Shown: positions 35,275-45,700, counted from the stretch's first letter. The stretch: 64,000 nucleotides of DNA from Bacillus_CJ salitolerans (GCF_042680805.1 NZ_JBHUEM010000005.1:123821-187820); one strand, 5' to 3'. The notes: generated by a model not told the origin, from the letters alone. Numbers and translations: made by a program.

Positions 35275-35358
35275 AAGCGGACTATGTGTTCGAGTAGATA
35301 ACTTCTCTTTGTTATGTAGAAGTTAAGTAAAACTATTCGCACATAGACCGCTTTTTTT
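35275..35358 (+). promoter_or_regulatory. Large terminator-type leader ahead of the DUF4258 gene
   Basis: AGCGGACTATGTG (35276-35288) pairs with CACATAGACCGCT (35340-35352), enclosing AACTTC/GAAGTT, then seven T. It ends about 33 bases before the start at 35391. No GGGAATWCCCC box is present. Confidence 0.6.
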
Positions 35359-35390
35359 GTTGTCAAAAAACAATAAAGGAGGTCTAACGA

Positions 35391-35738
35391 ATGGGCAATC
35401 CAATGTATCAAATGAAAATGAGGAGTATTCGTAAAATCTTAATGGGTGGTTCTGATTTTGGTGTGATCAAGATTGGCAACCACTCAAAAAAGCGGCTTGC
35501 CAAAAGAGGGTATACTCGGAGAGATATTGTTTGTTGTCTAATGAACGGTACAGTTCATGAAGTACAAACAGGCTTTCACAATGAGGCCCAGAAAACCTGT
35601 TTCAATTATGTTATTACAGGTGCAGATTATGATAACAATCCGGTGGTCGTGGTATTAGCAGAAGTAACAGAGAAGCTTTTTCACGTTGTAACGGTGATGC
35701 CACCTACGGATCACAGTCGCTTTGATTGTTGTATTTAG
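35391..35738 (+). CDS. DUF4258-like small protein
   Basis: 115 residues. NHSKKRLAKRGYTRRDIVCC, followed by ACxF-type strands (VVVVLAEVTEKLFHVVTVMPP), is the pattern of DUF4258, which has a fold like RelE-type toxins but is also found on its own. An AAAGGAGG site lies upstream. It could be a nuclease or a small DNA/RNA binder. No antitoxin gene is visible beside it. Confidence 0.6.
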   Translation: MGNPMYQMKMRSIRKILMGGSDFGVIKIGNHSKKRLAKRGYTRRDIVCCLMNGTVHEVQTGFHNEAQKTCFNYVITGADYDNNPVVVVLAEVTEKLFHVVTVMPPTDHSRFDCCI

Positions 35739-35768
35739 GACATTAGTAAACGTTGAGGGGTGTTTTCT

Positions 35769-37040
35769 ATGACAGTAAGAAATACGTTACGACGAACTAG
35801 AATACCAAATTGGTATGAGTTGTATCGTGAGGCGTGTCCTGTTTGTGGCAAGGTAGGAGGATGCATGATAAACAATGAAGGTGCTGCTGTTGCGTGTATT
35901 CGTACAGAAAGTGATACAACCTTCAGTAAAAATTCAAGTGCTCCTTCTTGGTTACATTTTCTAAAAGGCAAGAAAAAACGAGAGAAAATTGATGCAGTAG
36001 CGGTTGAGAAAATGGGAGAAGAGAAGAGAGAGAATTCCTTCCTTCATACTGTTTTCAGAGGATTAATTGATTGTACAACCTTGTCAGATGCACATTATGA
36101 ACATCTGACAAGTCCATCAAGACAGTTAACCGATGAACAAATATACGTACGAGAATATCGAAGCTTTCCAGAAAAACCGTGGGCCACTGCAAAAGAGATT
36201 CAATCTTTAACAGGAATTCAAGACTTTACTGGTGTTCCTGGCTTTTTTGAAGCTAAAGGAAAATATGGTCCTTTGTGGAACATTGCTGGTGGAGAAGGTA
36301 TTCTGATTCCGTTTCGTAATCACTACAACGAAATTGTAGGATTCCAGTACCGAGTTGATAATCCACCGAATGTGGCGACTCTTAGTAGAGGAGAAAAAGG
36401 GTTACAGGCTACCGTGAAGGAGCAGCCGAATCTTGTACAAGTTTCTTACGAAGGTGAAATCATCTTTGAAGAATACCTTGAACTCAAGAAACCCGCTAAT
36501 CTCTTTCAAGGAACGAAACATTTTGGAACAGTTGAGTTAAAGAAAGGAAATCGCTACTTTTGGGTCTCTAGTGGTAAAAAGCCGAAAGGGACAGGAGCGG
36601 GCGATCCAACACCTGTTCATATTGCTGTTCCTTCAGAAAGACTACGAAACTGGAAGACAGGAACACTTATGAAAGCAAACACGGCTTGGATATCTGAAGG
36701 ACCATTAAAATGTGATATTGCTAGTGAGCTAACGTCACAATTATTTGATCCTTTGGAATTAGACGATGTGGGAACGACTTTTTTAGCGTTACCAGGAGCC
36801 GGAGGATGGAGATTAGCGATCCCAATCTTACAAGAGATGGGAGTAAAGAAAGTGAATTTTGCTTTTGATGCTGACTCTATGAGTAATCCCTTTGTAAAAG
36901 TCCACTTACTTGAATGTTTAAAAGAGTGCAAGAAGTTAGGCTTTGAAGGGAACCTCGTAATATGGAATGAAAATGAATATAAAGGAATCGATGATGCTCT
37001 AATTTCTAGGGTACTTCCACAATTCAAGAGGCTTTTTTAA
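35769..37040 (+). CDS. Toprim/DUF3854-type protein with zinc finger
   Basis: 423 residues from ATG 35769 (GAGGGGTG site); a GTG at 35760 has no better support. A CPVCGK...C cluster is at residues 23-40 and resembles a primase zinc finger. The C-terminal half holds a Toprim-like segment: AWISEGPLKCDIAS, FLALPGAGG and VNFAFDADSMSNP (the DxD pair). That suits a plasmid primase or DNA-processing enzyme. It is 30 bases after the DUF4258 gene and ends at a terminator. Confidence 0.7.
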   Translation: MTVRNTLRRTRIPNWYELYREACPVCGKVGGCMINNEGAAVACIRTESDTTFSKNSSAPSWLHFLKGKKKREKIDAVAVEKMGEEKRENSFLHTVFRGLIDCTTLSDAHYEHLTSPSRQLTDEQIYVREYRSFPEKPWATAKEIQSLTGIQDFTGVPGFFEAKGKYGPLWNIAGGEGILIPFRNHYNEIVGFQYRVDNPPNVATLSRGEKGLQATVKEQPNLVQVSYEGEIIFEEYLELKKPANLFQGTKHFGTVELKKGNRYFWVSSGKKPKGTGAGDPTPVHIAVPSERLRNWKTGTLMKANTAWISEGPLKCDIASELTSQLFDPLELDDVGTTFLALPGAGGWRLAIPILQEMGVKKVNFAFDADSMSNPFVKVHLLECLKECKKLGFEGNLVIWNENEYKGIDDALISRVLPQFKRLF

Positions 37041-37074
37041 TCCGCTAGCAATCATTTGTTAGTGGATTTTTATT
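37041..37074 (+). terminator. Terminator after the Toprim-like gene
   Basis: TCCGCTAGC and GTTAGTGGA pair over an eight-base loop, followed by five T. Confidence 0.75.
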
Positions 37075-37098
37075 AAAAAAATTTAAGGAGTGGATACA

Positions 37099-37278
37099 AT
37101 GGCATTTAAGCTGATTTGTGAAGTATGCAATAAAGAAAGCAAACTTGACATTGAACATGAAGGTATATCAAAAGGTGGTATCTACGAGAATGGAGAAGTC
37201 CTTTTATCTCTTGGAGACTTTGAAATAGACTCTGTTTCTTGCGTATGTGGAAACAGTATTGAAAAGGACAGTAAATAG
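37099..37278 (+). CDS. Small zinc-ribbon protein
   Basis: 59 residues from ATG 37099 after AAGGAGTGG. The four cysteines are arranged as CEVC...CVC (one pair at 7-10, others near 50), typical of a zinc ribbon. It is the first of a run of very small genes to 38.6 kb. Confidence 0.6.
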   Translation: MAFKLICEVCNKESKLDIEHEGISKGGIYENGEVLLSLGDFEIDSVSCVCGNSIEKDSK

Positions 37279-37300
37279 CTAGATAAAGGAGTTTGTAAAA

Positions 37301-37426
37301 ATGTTTGAAAAAGAAATTTGTCCAGTTTGTAATGGGTTAGGATATTTCGAGTATGAAACTGGCGTTGAACATAGTGGAGTTGTAGAAATCGCTAAAGAAA
37401 AATGCGGTTGTCAGGAAGAAAAGTAG
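37301..37426 (+). CDS. 41-aa zinc-finger-like protein
   Basis: MFEKEICPVCNGLGYFEYET... with a C-terminal CGCQ: CPVCNGLG resembles half of a DnaJ-type zinc finger. It is 22 bases after the previous gene and has an AAAGGAG site. Confidence 0.55.
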   Translation: MFEKEICPVCNGLGYFEYETGVEHSGVVEIAKEKCGCQEEK

Positions 37427-37476
37427 AAGAAGGCGTTTTTATATGGATAAGACAAATACTGCGAGGAGGAAAAGAT

Positions 37477-37590
37477 ATGAGATATCCAACATATGAAGAA
37501 ATAAAAGCCGAACAAGAAATGATTGAAAAGGCAGAATTAGAAAATTGGCACTTAGCAAATAAGATTGATTCTTACGAGGGTGAAGATTAA
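37477..37590 (+). CDS. 37-aa acidic protein
   Basis: A GAGGAGGAAA site points to ATG 37477; the longer frame upstream reads through the previous gene. Acidic helical peptide YEEIKAEQEMIEKAELE. Function unknown. Confidence 0.45.
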   Translation: MRYPTYEEIKAEQEMIEKAELENWHLANKIDSYEGED

Positions 37591-37698
37591 TGTTCAGTTT
37601 TTAATGGTTAAATATCAGCTGAATAATGCCTAAAATGTTTGTGTTTTACGTTTCTAATACGGATAAGACACATATAACCCAATAAGGAGGTTTTTATA

Positions 37699-37860
37699 TT
37701 GAAAGAAAAATTTATTGTTAAAAGTTATTGGTGCAAGGCAGATAAACTTCAAGAAAGTATGAACGAACACTATAAAAATGGCTATTATCCCAAAGAAATA
37801 AAAATGAATCCTTATCAAGATGAGGTGGAAGGATTTATCATTTACGAGTTAAAGGATTGA
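37699..37860 (+). CDS. 53-aa protein with TTG start
   Basis: AAGGAGG followed by TTG; KEKFIVKSYWCKADKLQESM to EGFIIYELKD, with a strand-helix-strand pattern. Unknown small plasmid protein. Confidence 0.5.
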   Translation: MKEKFIVKSYWCKADKLQESMNEHYKNGYYPKEIKMNPYQDEVEGFIIYELKD

Positions 37861-37944
37861 TACACAGCACGAAGAATTAGTGACTTTAAAGAGAGTGTGA
37901 GTACCTAGAGAAATAAGTAAATCAAACTTAGGAGGAAAGTAACA

Positions 37945-38154
37945 ATGTCAAAAGATACCGCAACAAATATCCAAAGAAGAGTAATAGAAGCTGCAAAGAG
38001 TTGGGATGAAGAAAGATTACATATCGAATTAGGGTTCTTAATTTTAACTCAAGCCGATGAGAAACTAGAGGAACTGTTCTTTGATGATATTGCGACTGAA
38101 GAAGAACACAAGGAAAGTAAATTATTTGTTCAGTACGAGGGCGAAACAGATTAA
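37945..38154 (+). CDS. 69-aa acidic protein
   Basis: AGGAGGAAAG site. Helical (IQRRVIEAAKSWDEERLHIE) and acidic at the end. No family recognised. Confidence 0.5.
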   Translation: MSKDTATNIQRRVIEAAKSWDEERLHIELGFLILTQADEKLEELFFDDIATEEEHKESKLFVQYEGETD

Positions 38155-38173
38155 CTAAACAAAGGGTGAGAGT

Positions 38174-38599
38174 ATGAATGTTATCAAAATGCACAATAAA
38201 ACGGAGGATCAACGTACAAAAGCTATTCGTATCTTAGAACTGAAAGATTCTTTTCTTTCATTCAAAGAAAGCGGAGAAGTGAGTTATGCGTTTAATGTCT
38301 TGAAAAACTGCTTGTCACTTGTAAATGATGTTATGGCATATTCTAATCCTATTAAGCTGTGTGAGTTCTATCAAAATTATGCAGACTCATTCATAGAAAG
38401 CAGCTTAGACCGTAAAGAAGGAAGATTTAACTACTTCAATACGTTTGACTATGATCATGCTGAATTTTACAAGTGGGGACAGAGCAATGACCTTGCGCCA
38501 AGGTTCTATGGCAAACAATGGTTTAGTAGGTGTCTTGGAAAGGCTAGGAATGACATTAGAGGAAATAGAAAAGAGATACTATTCATATCTAGGACATGA
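38174..38599 (+). CDS. Unknown protein, C-terminal part probably frameshifted
   Basis: 141 residues. The first 105 read as a natural helical protein (ILELKDSFLSFKESGEVSYA). After KWGQSN the sequence becomes basic and unnatural (RFYGKQWFSRCLGKARND), while another frame over the same bases is convincing (38508-38633). Likely the gene originally ended near 38485 or was fused in frame to the following one. Ribosome binding site AAGGGTGAG. Confidence 0.45.
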   Translation: MNVIKMHNKTEDQRTKAIRILELKDSFLSFKESGEVSYAFNVLKNCLSLVNDVMAYSNPIKLCEFYQNYADSFIESSLDRKEGRFNYFNTFDYDHAEFYKWGQSNDLAPRFYGKQWFSRCLGKARNDIRGNRKEILFISRT

Positions 38600-38633
38600 A
38601 GTTACACATCAAACTACCATATTTGATTTCTAG
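38508..38633 (+). CDS. 41-aa protein overlapping the previous gene
   Basis: MANNGLVGVLERLGMTLEEI and then KRYYSYLGHE to TTIFDF has natural composition, stops at TAG and overlaps the basic tail of the 141-aa frame. Only a weak AAGG lies before it. It may be the true end of a broken gene. Confidence 0.4.
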   Translation: MANNGLVGVLERLGMTLEEIEKRYYSYLGHEVTHQTTIFDF

Positions 38634-38703
38634 AGCGTATCTTGAAAAGATATAGTAAATGACCTTGAATCTAGGGGATTTGAGTAATCAATAAGATTTT
38701 TGA

Positions 38704-38730
38704 ATAGGGAAGGGGTAAAACCTTCCCTAT
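38704..38730. other. Perfect hairpin without T-run
   Basis: AATAGGGAAGG and CCTTCCCTAT pair over an eight-base loop. It lies in the 200-base gap before leader E5 and may be a protein-binding palindrome or a weak terminator. Confidence 0.35.
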
Positions 38731-38842
38731 CTCTAACTCTAGTATGGCAGTAAAATATTTCATTGATTTTTCCATCCATTTCTACTAATATAGAAATTGT
38801 TAAGTCATAGAATCATACATTTACAACTTTATATAAAACAAT

Positions 38843-38927
38843 GGGAATTCCCCAATAAAAACATGAAGAGACACAAGCAAAGTCTTGTGCGCTATCTTTC
38901 ATCGTGTTTTTATTGGGGAATTTTTTT
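38843..38927 (+). promoter_or_regulatory. GGGAATTCCCC leader with terminator hairpin (copy E5)
   Basis: GGGAATTCCCCAATAAAAACA pairs back to TGTTTTTATTGGGG; inside are CACAAG/CTTGTG and GAAGA/TCTTTC. Seven T follow. It precedes the first mating-channel gene by 43 bases. This copy has the longest outer stem (13 pairs). Confidence 0.8.
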
Positions 38928-38970
38928 GTTTGTAAAAAATTGTACCCACAATTAACGGAGGTGTAAAAAA

Positions 38971-39348
38971 TTGAAAAACGCAAAAAAGTTTCTATCCCTA
39001 TTAGCTGTCCTAGCTGTTGCTGTCCTGGTAATGAACTTTGCACCAGTTGATGCTGCAGCAAAAGTAGACATCAGTGACGCTCTTAGTAAATCAGGTATTA
39101 GTAGTGGTAACTCACTAGAAACAGCTGGACTATTCAAAGATCTGAACACAATTGTAGGGATTATTATTGCGATCGGTGGATTTTGGATTATCGGATGCTT
39201 AGTATGGGGTGGAATGACATTAGCTGGTGCTGGTGGAAACCCACAAAAAAGAACAGAGGGATTCATAAAACTTTCCATGGTGTTAGTCGGAGCCTACATT
39301 ATTGTTAAAGCTTACGACATAGCGGGATACATCACGAATATAGGTTAA
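38971..39348 (+). CDS. VirB2/TrbC-like pilin or channel subunit
   Basis: 125 residues from TTG (GGAGGTG site). Signal peptide to about DAAA|K (residues 29-31), then two membrane spans (LNTIVGIIIAIGGFWIIGCL and FIKLSMVLVGAYIIVKAY) around a GMTLAGAGGNPQKRTEG loop, the usual VirB2/TrbC hairpin. First gene of the mating-channel operon. Confidence 0.75.
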   Translation: MKNAKKFLSLLAVLAVAVLVMNFAPVDAAAKVDISDALSKSGISSGNSLETAGLFKDLNTIVGIIIAIGGFWIIGCLVWGGMTLAGAGGNPQKRTEGFIKLSMVLVGAYIIVKAYDIAGYITNIG

Positions 39349-39363
39349 TCGTCTTTGTAGAGA

Positions 39364-39398
39364 ATCCCTTCTTCAACATAGAAGAGGGGATAATTTTT
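39364..39398 (+). terminator. Intercistronic hairpin after the pilin gene
   Basis: ATCCCTTCTTC and GAAGAGGGGAT pair over six bases, then TAATTTTT. Partial termination here would give more pilin than downstream proteins. Confidence 0.6.
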
Positions 39399-39435
39399 AC
39401 CTCTGTTAAAAATTATAGAAAGGTGTGTGTGGTAA

Positions 39436-39771
39436 ATGAGGAACGTAACCGTTCCAGTAGATATGTCATCTGAACAAAAAGAAATATTAGGTGTGCTGTC
39501 CAAACGGCAATTAATCTATATTGCGGTTGTGGGTGCTATTGTTTACTCTTATGTACCTTTTGTCTTTTCATTATTCTCCAACATGATTGTGTCATTAATA
39601 CTTTCAGCAATTAGTGTTGTTCCCGCAGCAATCATTGTACTGGTTTTCGGTTTTTCTAAGAAACGAAAATACAATATGAACTACGATTACTATTTTTATA
39701 TTAAATTCCAACGATTCACTCAATACGGTAAATGGCGTAGAGGAAGAGAGGATGAGGTGAACATGAAATGA
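39436..39771 (+). CDS. PrgI/VirB3-like membrane protein
   Basis: 111 residues. Start VPVDMSSEQKEILGVLSKRQ is typical of PrgI. Two spans follow (LIYIAVVGAIVYSYVPFVF and IVSLILSAISVVPAAIIVLV), then a basic YYFYIKFQRF tail. It overlaps the next gene by four bases and sits ahead of VirB4, as in Gram-positive conjugation clusters. Confidence 0.78.
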   Translation: MRNVTVPVDMSSEQKEILGVLSKRQLIYIAVVGAIVYSYVPFVFSLFSNMIVSLILSAISVVPAAIIVLVFGFSKKRKYNMNYDYYFYIKFQRFTQYGKWRRGREDEVNMK

Positions 39772-40688
39772 GAGATGTTCTAATACTGGGAGTCCTCGCA
39801 ATAGGCTTATATGTTTTTGCACGCATGATGTTAAAAGAGCCTATACTCCCGTGGAAAGAAAAGAAATCAACTGGCTCGAACAACGTTTCCTTTAAGAAAT
39901 TCAAAAAGAAACAAAACAATATAGATAATTTGGAAATTGATGTTGTGAAAAACTTTTTTCATGATGTTGAAACGATAACTCACCATATGCTGCGTCTTCA
40001 TAATAATCGTTTTGTCTTGATGGCCGAAGTCACACCCGTAAACTATTTCCTCTTATCTCAGGATGAACAAGAAGCAATAGACATCGAATTTGAGAAATGG
40101 TTAGCCCAAATTAACTACGATGTCATACCGTATTTAACCAATCGATTTATCGACTTGTCAGAAGCTATTGAAAACATGAAGAAAGAAATGTATTCACAAG
40201 ATGACTTATCTAGTAATGCACTCGAATATGGCAAGTCCTTCATTTCAGATTTAGAGTATTGGCAACAATCGAATCCTCGTTTTGAAACAAAGCGTTTTAT
40301 TCTTATCCCTTATCAAGTTTCATTAGAGGGTATCGAAGCAGATGATAAGGAGGAACTAGAAGAAAGGATTTTGGATAAAGCCTTCTCTGAATTATACAGA
40401 AGATTTAATACGGCTAGATCCGCTTTATCAAAAGGGAAAATGTATGTGGAATTACTGACAAATGAGGGGATTGTAGAAACTTTCTACTATGCCCTGAATC
40501 GGAGAAAAGCGGTAAAAAATAAATTTAAGGATATTGCATTAAGAGAACAGCTCTCTCTTTTTGTGACCGCTGACCAAGACCCAACAAGAATTGAAGCGAT
40601 AAAGGAGGCGATAGATCTTGAATTTACTCAAAGCGAAAAAGAAAACGACGTCGAAAGTAGCGAAGAAACCACAGAAAAGGCAAGCTAA
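39768..40688 (+). CDS. Membrane-anchored protein next to VirB4
   Basis: 306 residues. One N-terminal span (VLILGVLAIGLYVFARMM), then a basic linker and a cytoplasmic domain with LRLHNNRFVLMAEVTPVNYF. The strand pattern at 70-210 recalls the N-terminal domain of VirB4/TraC ATPases, so it may be a detached VirB4 N-terminal part or an anchor for VirB4. It overlaps VirB4 by 71 bases. Confidence 0.55.
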   Translation: MRDVLILGVLAIGLYVFARMMLKEPILPWKEKKSTGSNNVSFKKFKKKQNNIDNLEIDVVKNFFHDVETITHHMLRLHNNRFVLMAEVTPVNYFLLSQDEQEAIDIEFEKWLAQINYDVIPYLTNRFIDLSEAIENMKKEMYSQDDLSSNALEYGKSFISDLEYWQQSNPRFETKRFILIPYQVSLEGIEADDKEELEERILDKAFSELYRRFNTARSALSKGKMYVELLTNEGIVETFYYALNRRKAVKNKFKDIALREQLSLFVTADQDPTRIEAIKEAIDLEFTQSEKENDVESSEETTEKAS

Positions 40689-42714
40689 GAAATCTAATAC
40701 TACATCACAAGAAACACCTACACAAGTAGAGATGACGGGAAACTTTTGGGACATTATATCTCCAGATGGAATCAGTATTACCAATGATGATTTCGGAAAA
40801 ATAAAACAGTCACTAGGTACTGAAACGTACTTCCGACCATTTTATCTTTCAAGAGATGGGTATCCAAGAAAAATGCGAACCAATTGGCTCTATTCTTTAA
40901 CGAGCTCAGGGGAAATTGATGTGATGCTTCATTTATCTAAAATCCCTAAAAATGAAGCCATACGTATGTTGCAAAAACAAATTACAATGTTGAAGTCAAA
41001 CTTAACCTTCCAAGTGAAGAGGGGAAACATCGATCAAATTCAAGATTTACAAAATAAAATAGCCGATTCAGAAGTTCTTATGGGGGAACTGCAGTTTTCG
41101 GAGAATGACCTATACCATGTTGGGACACTAGGTACTTTATATGGACAATCTGAAAAAGAAATCAATCGATATGCAGAAGCTATTGAAGATGAGATGTCAG
41201 GAATGTTTTTTAAAGTTGTTAGTACATGGGGGAGAGTTAAGAAAGGCTTCAGAAGTGTTCTTCCTTTAGGACTAAACGAAATACCTGATTCCTATCGAAA
41301 TATTGACCGCCGTGCTTTAAGCACCTTTGCCCCATTTATAAGTGGATCTAAGCCTTTTCACGGTGGTATTCCAATAGGAATAAATAAAATCACAGGACAA
41401 AAAGAATTCATCCAGGCATTCGAAACAGATGAACATAAACCTAAAAATATGAATATGACAATCTTGGGAGTTACAGGTTCTGGGAAATCGGTAGCTATGA
41501 AGCTACTAATTGCAAGAGAAATGACGGGTAATAACGTTTATTCAAGAATCATAGATGTTGAGAATGAATTTTCGAGAGTAACGAAACGGTTAGGTGGAAT
41601 CAATCTAAATATTTCAGAGGAATCCGATATCCGAATCAACCCGCTAGCCATCAATTTTACAGATGTTGCTATTGACGACGAAGATGAAGATGAACTGCAG
41701 TGGTTAGAAGAAAGCGATGATAAAGAAATCATTGAAAAAGATGGAAAAAAATATTACCGATTTGTTCCTTTACGAGAAAAGCGAAATGATGCCTTAAACT
41801 TCTTTGATATTCTCATGAGAGGAAAAAATCAAGAAGAGGAAGGGTTAAATGTATTTGAACGCAACTTTTTAGAAGAAGCGTTAAAGTATGTCTATGAAGA
41901 AGATAAAAAGATCACCGTACATCCTTCATCTTTATTTGAGAGTATTCCAAAAGAGATCGATGGAAAAATCATTCAAAGTCAAGTGAAAAAACCAGAACCT
42001 ACTATTTCTGACGTATATAAATATCTTATTGACCGTTATAGCAATGAGTATAAGTGCGAGAGATTAATAGCTGCCATAAGACCTTTCTTACACGATGGAA
42101 GTAAGCCTATCTTTGATGGTCAGACCTATCTTGGTAAAGGTGTCACTCAATCATTAAATCAATCTAGGATAGTTAATTTTAATATAAGTGGAATGGAAGA
42201 GGGCTTCTTACGTCCGCTGGCCTATCACGTAATTCTAAACTATCTATTTGAGGACTTTGTTAAGGATCCAAGTATGGGTACTAAGCGAAAGATAGTGTAT
42301 TGTGATGAGGCTTGGACACTAGTAGACAATGATCAAACGGTTTCATTTTTGGAGAAGATGGCTCGTCGCAGTCGTAAAAGACAAGCTGGCTTACGAATTG
42401 CTTCTCAGGACTTTGTTCGATTAATCGAGAACCCGAAATCTAGGGGGATTATACAAAACTGTTATTCCTTCATGTTCTTTCAGCAAAACTCTATTGATAG
42501 ACAGTTGATAAAAGACAATTTTCCTTTATCTGATGGAGAACTTCAAATTTTATTTTCTAGCAACCTTGATAAAGGAGAAGGAATTTTACGTGAAGGTGGT
42601 TCATCTGTTTGGTTTAGAACAGACCCTAGTGAAGATGAGATGGTGTTTATTGAAAGTAATACAGCAGTTTTAGAAGAGATGTTGAAAAAACGGAAAATGA
42701 TGGCACGCAGATAG
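40618..42714 (+). CDS. VirB4-type conjugation ATPase
   Basis: 698 residues. Energises assembly or function of the mating channel. Walker A GVTGSGKSV at about 283-291, Walker B IVYCDEAWTL at about 558-567 and an arginine-rich RRSRKRQAGLRIASQD after it, as in VirB4/TraC. The start is TTG at 40618 with AAAGGAGG nine bases upstream. The N-terminus begins with a basic, Lys-rich 40-residue stretch. Confidence 0.9.
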   Translation: MNLLKAKKKTTSKVAKKPQKRQAKKSNTTSQETPTQVEMTGNFWDIISPDGISITNDDFGKIKQSLGTETYFRPFYLSRDGYPRKMRTNWLYSLTSSGEIDVMLHLSKIPKNEAIRMLQKQITMLKSNLTFQVKRGNIDQIQDLQNKIADSEVLMGELQFSENDLYHVGTLGTLYGQSEKEINRYAEAIEDEMSGMFFKVVSTWGRVKKGFRSVLPLGLNEIPDSYRNIDRRALSTFAPFISGSKPFHGGIPIGINKITGQKEFIQAFETDEHKPKNMNMTILGVTGSGKSVAMKLLIAREMTGNNVYSRIIDVENEFSRVTKRLGGINLNISEESDIRINPLAINFTDVAIDDEDEDELQWLEESDDKEIIEKDGKKYYRFVPLREKRNDALNFFDILMRGKNQEEEGLNVFERNFLEEALKYVYEEDKKITVHPSSLFESIPKEIDGKIIQSQVKKPEPTISDVYKYLIDRYSNEYKCERLIAAIRPFLHDGSKPIFDGQTYLGKGVTQSLNQSRIVNFNISGMEEGFLRPLAYHVILNYLFEDFVKDPSMGTKRKIVYCDEAWTLVDNDQTVSFLEKMARRSRKRQAGLRIASQDFVRLIENPKSRGIIQNCYSFMFFQQNSIDRQLIKDNFPLSDGELQILFSSNLDKGEGILREGGSSVWFRTDPSEDEMVFIESNTAVLEEMLKKRKMMARR

Positions 42715-42730
42715 AATAGGTGGTGAATTA

Positions 42731-45700
42731 ATGGGATTAGGCGATAAGTTATTAGAGTTACTTGCCAATATATTCATCTGGATGTGGCGTTCGTTTATAG
42801 CGCCATTCGTTAATATCCCTTCCATTCAAAAGTATGTGTTTGGATACGATGGTCAAGAAAATGAATTAGCTCTATCCACATTTAAACCTTCTGAATTAGT
42901 TGAGGTTTATGTCCCAGTCTTTAATATCTTTATGGTACTTGCAGGATTTATGATAATTCTTTCTCTAGTTAATGCTGGTATGAGAATAAGTGGTACAGTA
43001 ATAAATCCCGCTAGTAGAATCTCTTTAGTTGAGTACATGAAAGATTTAGTTCTTATTGCGTTATTGCTTGCAAATCTCGGGACTTTCTATGCAATCTTGT
43101 TTGAAATCAATTCGTCTATTATCGGATTGTTTAAAGACGCATATAATCAACAAATTGATTTGTTTATGATGGATCCACTTGATAACAAAAGTGAACTCTT
43201 AGGAAAAATTGCATTAGGACTCGTATTATTAGGATTAACAATATGGGCATCTTTTTATTACACAATGCGAAAAGTTACCTTATTAATCTTAATGGGAATG
43301 GGACCGCTATTTCTTGCATTCTTCCTATTTCCACAAACTAAAGGAATAACAGGAGCTTGGCTACGTGAATTGACTGGAACCATCTTTGTTCAATCGGTTC
43401 ATGCAGCGTTATTTTTTATCATTGCTACCATGAGTACATCCTCAGAGGCTGGAATCATTGAATCTCTTCTATTATTCATCATATTCATACCAATTGGAGA
43501 AGCAGTTAAAGGTTTGTTGGGGTTAGGTACACCTATGACAAATGGTATGCAGAAGGCTGGAGCAGCATTTGGCTTATCTGCCCTTGCGGGAATGTACGGT
43601 GCAGCAAAAGGTGCTTGGGGAGACAAGCCTCTAATGCAAGCATTGAAAGACTCATATAATGGAGCAAAAGACAAAATAAAAGATAGACAGAATAGAAACA
43701 ATGAAGGTGAAACTTCTAATTCCTCTATTGCATCCAACACTGGAACAGATAAAGGTTCGACTTCTTTAGCTGAAAAAATGTTAAAGGCCGGACAAATTTC
43801 TTCGAAAGCAGGGAAAGCTGTATTTGGTATGGCGGGTTCGCTTGTTGGTTCTCCAATGGGACCAGCGGGGGCAATTGCTTTAGCAACAGTTGGAGCAGAA
43901 ATTGGAGACAAAGCGGGGGGATTTACAGGGCGTACGTTAGCTGCAACTACTCATGGAGTAGGTAATCGATTAAAAAAAGGTTTAGAAGAAGGAAAAAAGG
44001 GATTTAATGACGTTCACAAGGGTAATGAAGATAGATTAATTGATGAAATGGCGAAAGCTGAAACCAATATGTGGGCCAATCAAAATAGAGAGCAATTTGA
44101 AAAAGACTTTATGGAACGGTTTCCCGATGCTCATAAATCGGATCTTTCAAAAGCGTGGAATCAAGAGCTTTCCAATAAAAAACCAGAATTTAAAAAGAAA
44201 GCAGAGCAACAATTAGGGAAATTAAAAGAGCTTGGAAATGAACACGCAAGAGGAACAGACCTTTCTAATATGTATGGAAAAGAGATGGGATTAGACTGGG
44301 AAGCAAACGGTGATAACCGAGATACATTTAATCGTAATTGGAGACAAAACAACCCACCTAGTAAGCCTATCGAACAAATGTCTGAAAAGGAGAAAGGGGA
44401 ATATTTTAAAAAGCAAGATGATGCTTGGAAATCTCATGTGGATTCAGCCAAAGGACAAATTCAAGGTATTGCTGACTCCGTGACAGATCGCTTAACAGGT
44501 GGAGATACGGGTAAACTCATCAACAAAAAAGAATATGCAAAAATTATGGCTGAAGAAGTCTTAGAATTTGAAAAGAAGATGGGACAGAGTTTAGGTGCTC
44601 CTTTAAGCAGTGATTTACAGGACAAAAGATTACAAGAGCTTAAAAATGATACGAATTACTATGCAAATGAAACGAGTGGACCTTCTGTTATCGGTAATGG
44701 AAAAGCAAACCGTGACTTCATGGTATCTGGTTTAGCAAAGGCGAAAACTGATCAAGACCGTGAAACTTTTATGAACGAAGCAAAGAATAATGGTACACCT
44801 AAAGAAGAAGCACAAGCTCAATGGCAATCACAACAAAATAATGTGTACCAAAAAAATAGGGAAATGTTTGATAGTAACTTATCATCGAGAATTCCTCTAT
44901 CACGTCTAAGTAATATTTCGAATGGAACCTTAAAAGATATTGCAGCAGCTGGAAGTTTTGCTACTAACTTTGCATTAGGAACAACTGGATTATCTGCTTT
45001 AGCAAACTCCGATCTTGTTCAGAGAACAGGACAGGCTATTACGATAGGAACAGCTGGCTTTTTAGATGGTGCTAGTACAGGGTTTAATTCAAATGGAAAT
45101 CTTATAACTAAAGGTGTGGAAACTGTGACAGGTGCCTTTAGTGGTGGCGGAGCTGGTTTAGGAACTGGTTGGTCGTTATATTCTTCGGAAAATGCAAACC
45201 CAGTTGCTAGTCAGGCTTCATTTAGAGATAGTGTTGCCTATGTTGGTGGGGTACTCGGAGGCGTTAGAGGTTACGAAATTGGTTCAAATCTAGGAACGAA
45301 AATAAACCCTCATAACTCGAAAGTAGAACAACAACTTTATCAACCATCCGAACTACAACATCTAGCTCACACGTATATTGATCCAAGTGGAAGTGAAGTA
45401 CTTTCCCCAGGAGCGATTAGAATGGTGACAACATCCGATGGTACACATATTGAAGTTCGTTCAAAGTCGGGACAATCCCATCAAGTATCAAGAATAGGCA
45501 GTGGGCATAGTGGATTGAAGAGTGGTCAAACCGTTTATCAAGATTTAATGTTTGGTGAGGATGGACAACTTCAGATGAATTCAACTCCTTACCAATTAGA
45601 TAGTTCGGGTGGAAGGTACACATTTAGTGAAAGTATCAATGTAAACCCAAACAAGCTATTGGCAAAGCCTAGTGGAGTCCAAACACAGAATCACTCTAAC

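Noticed and set aside
43399..43911. Minus-strand 170-codon frame within the TrbL-like gene
   Set aside because: Reverse of an Ala/Gly-rich coding region; no ribosome binding site.
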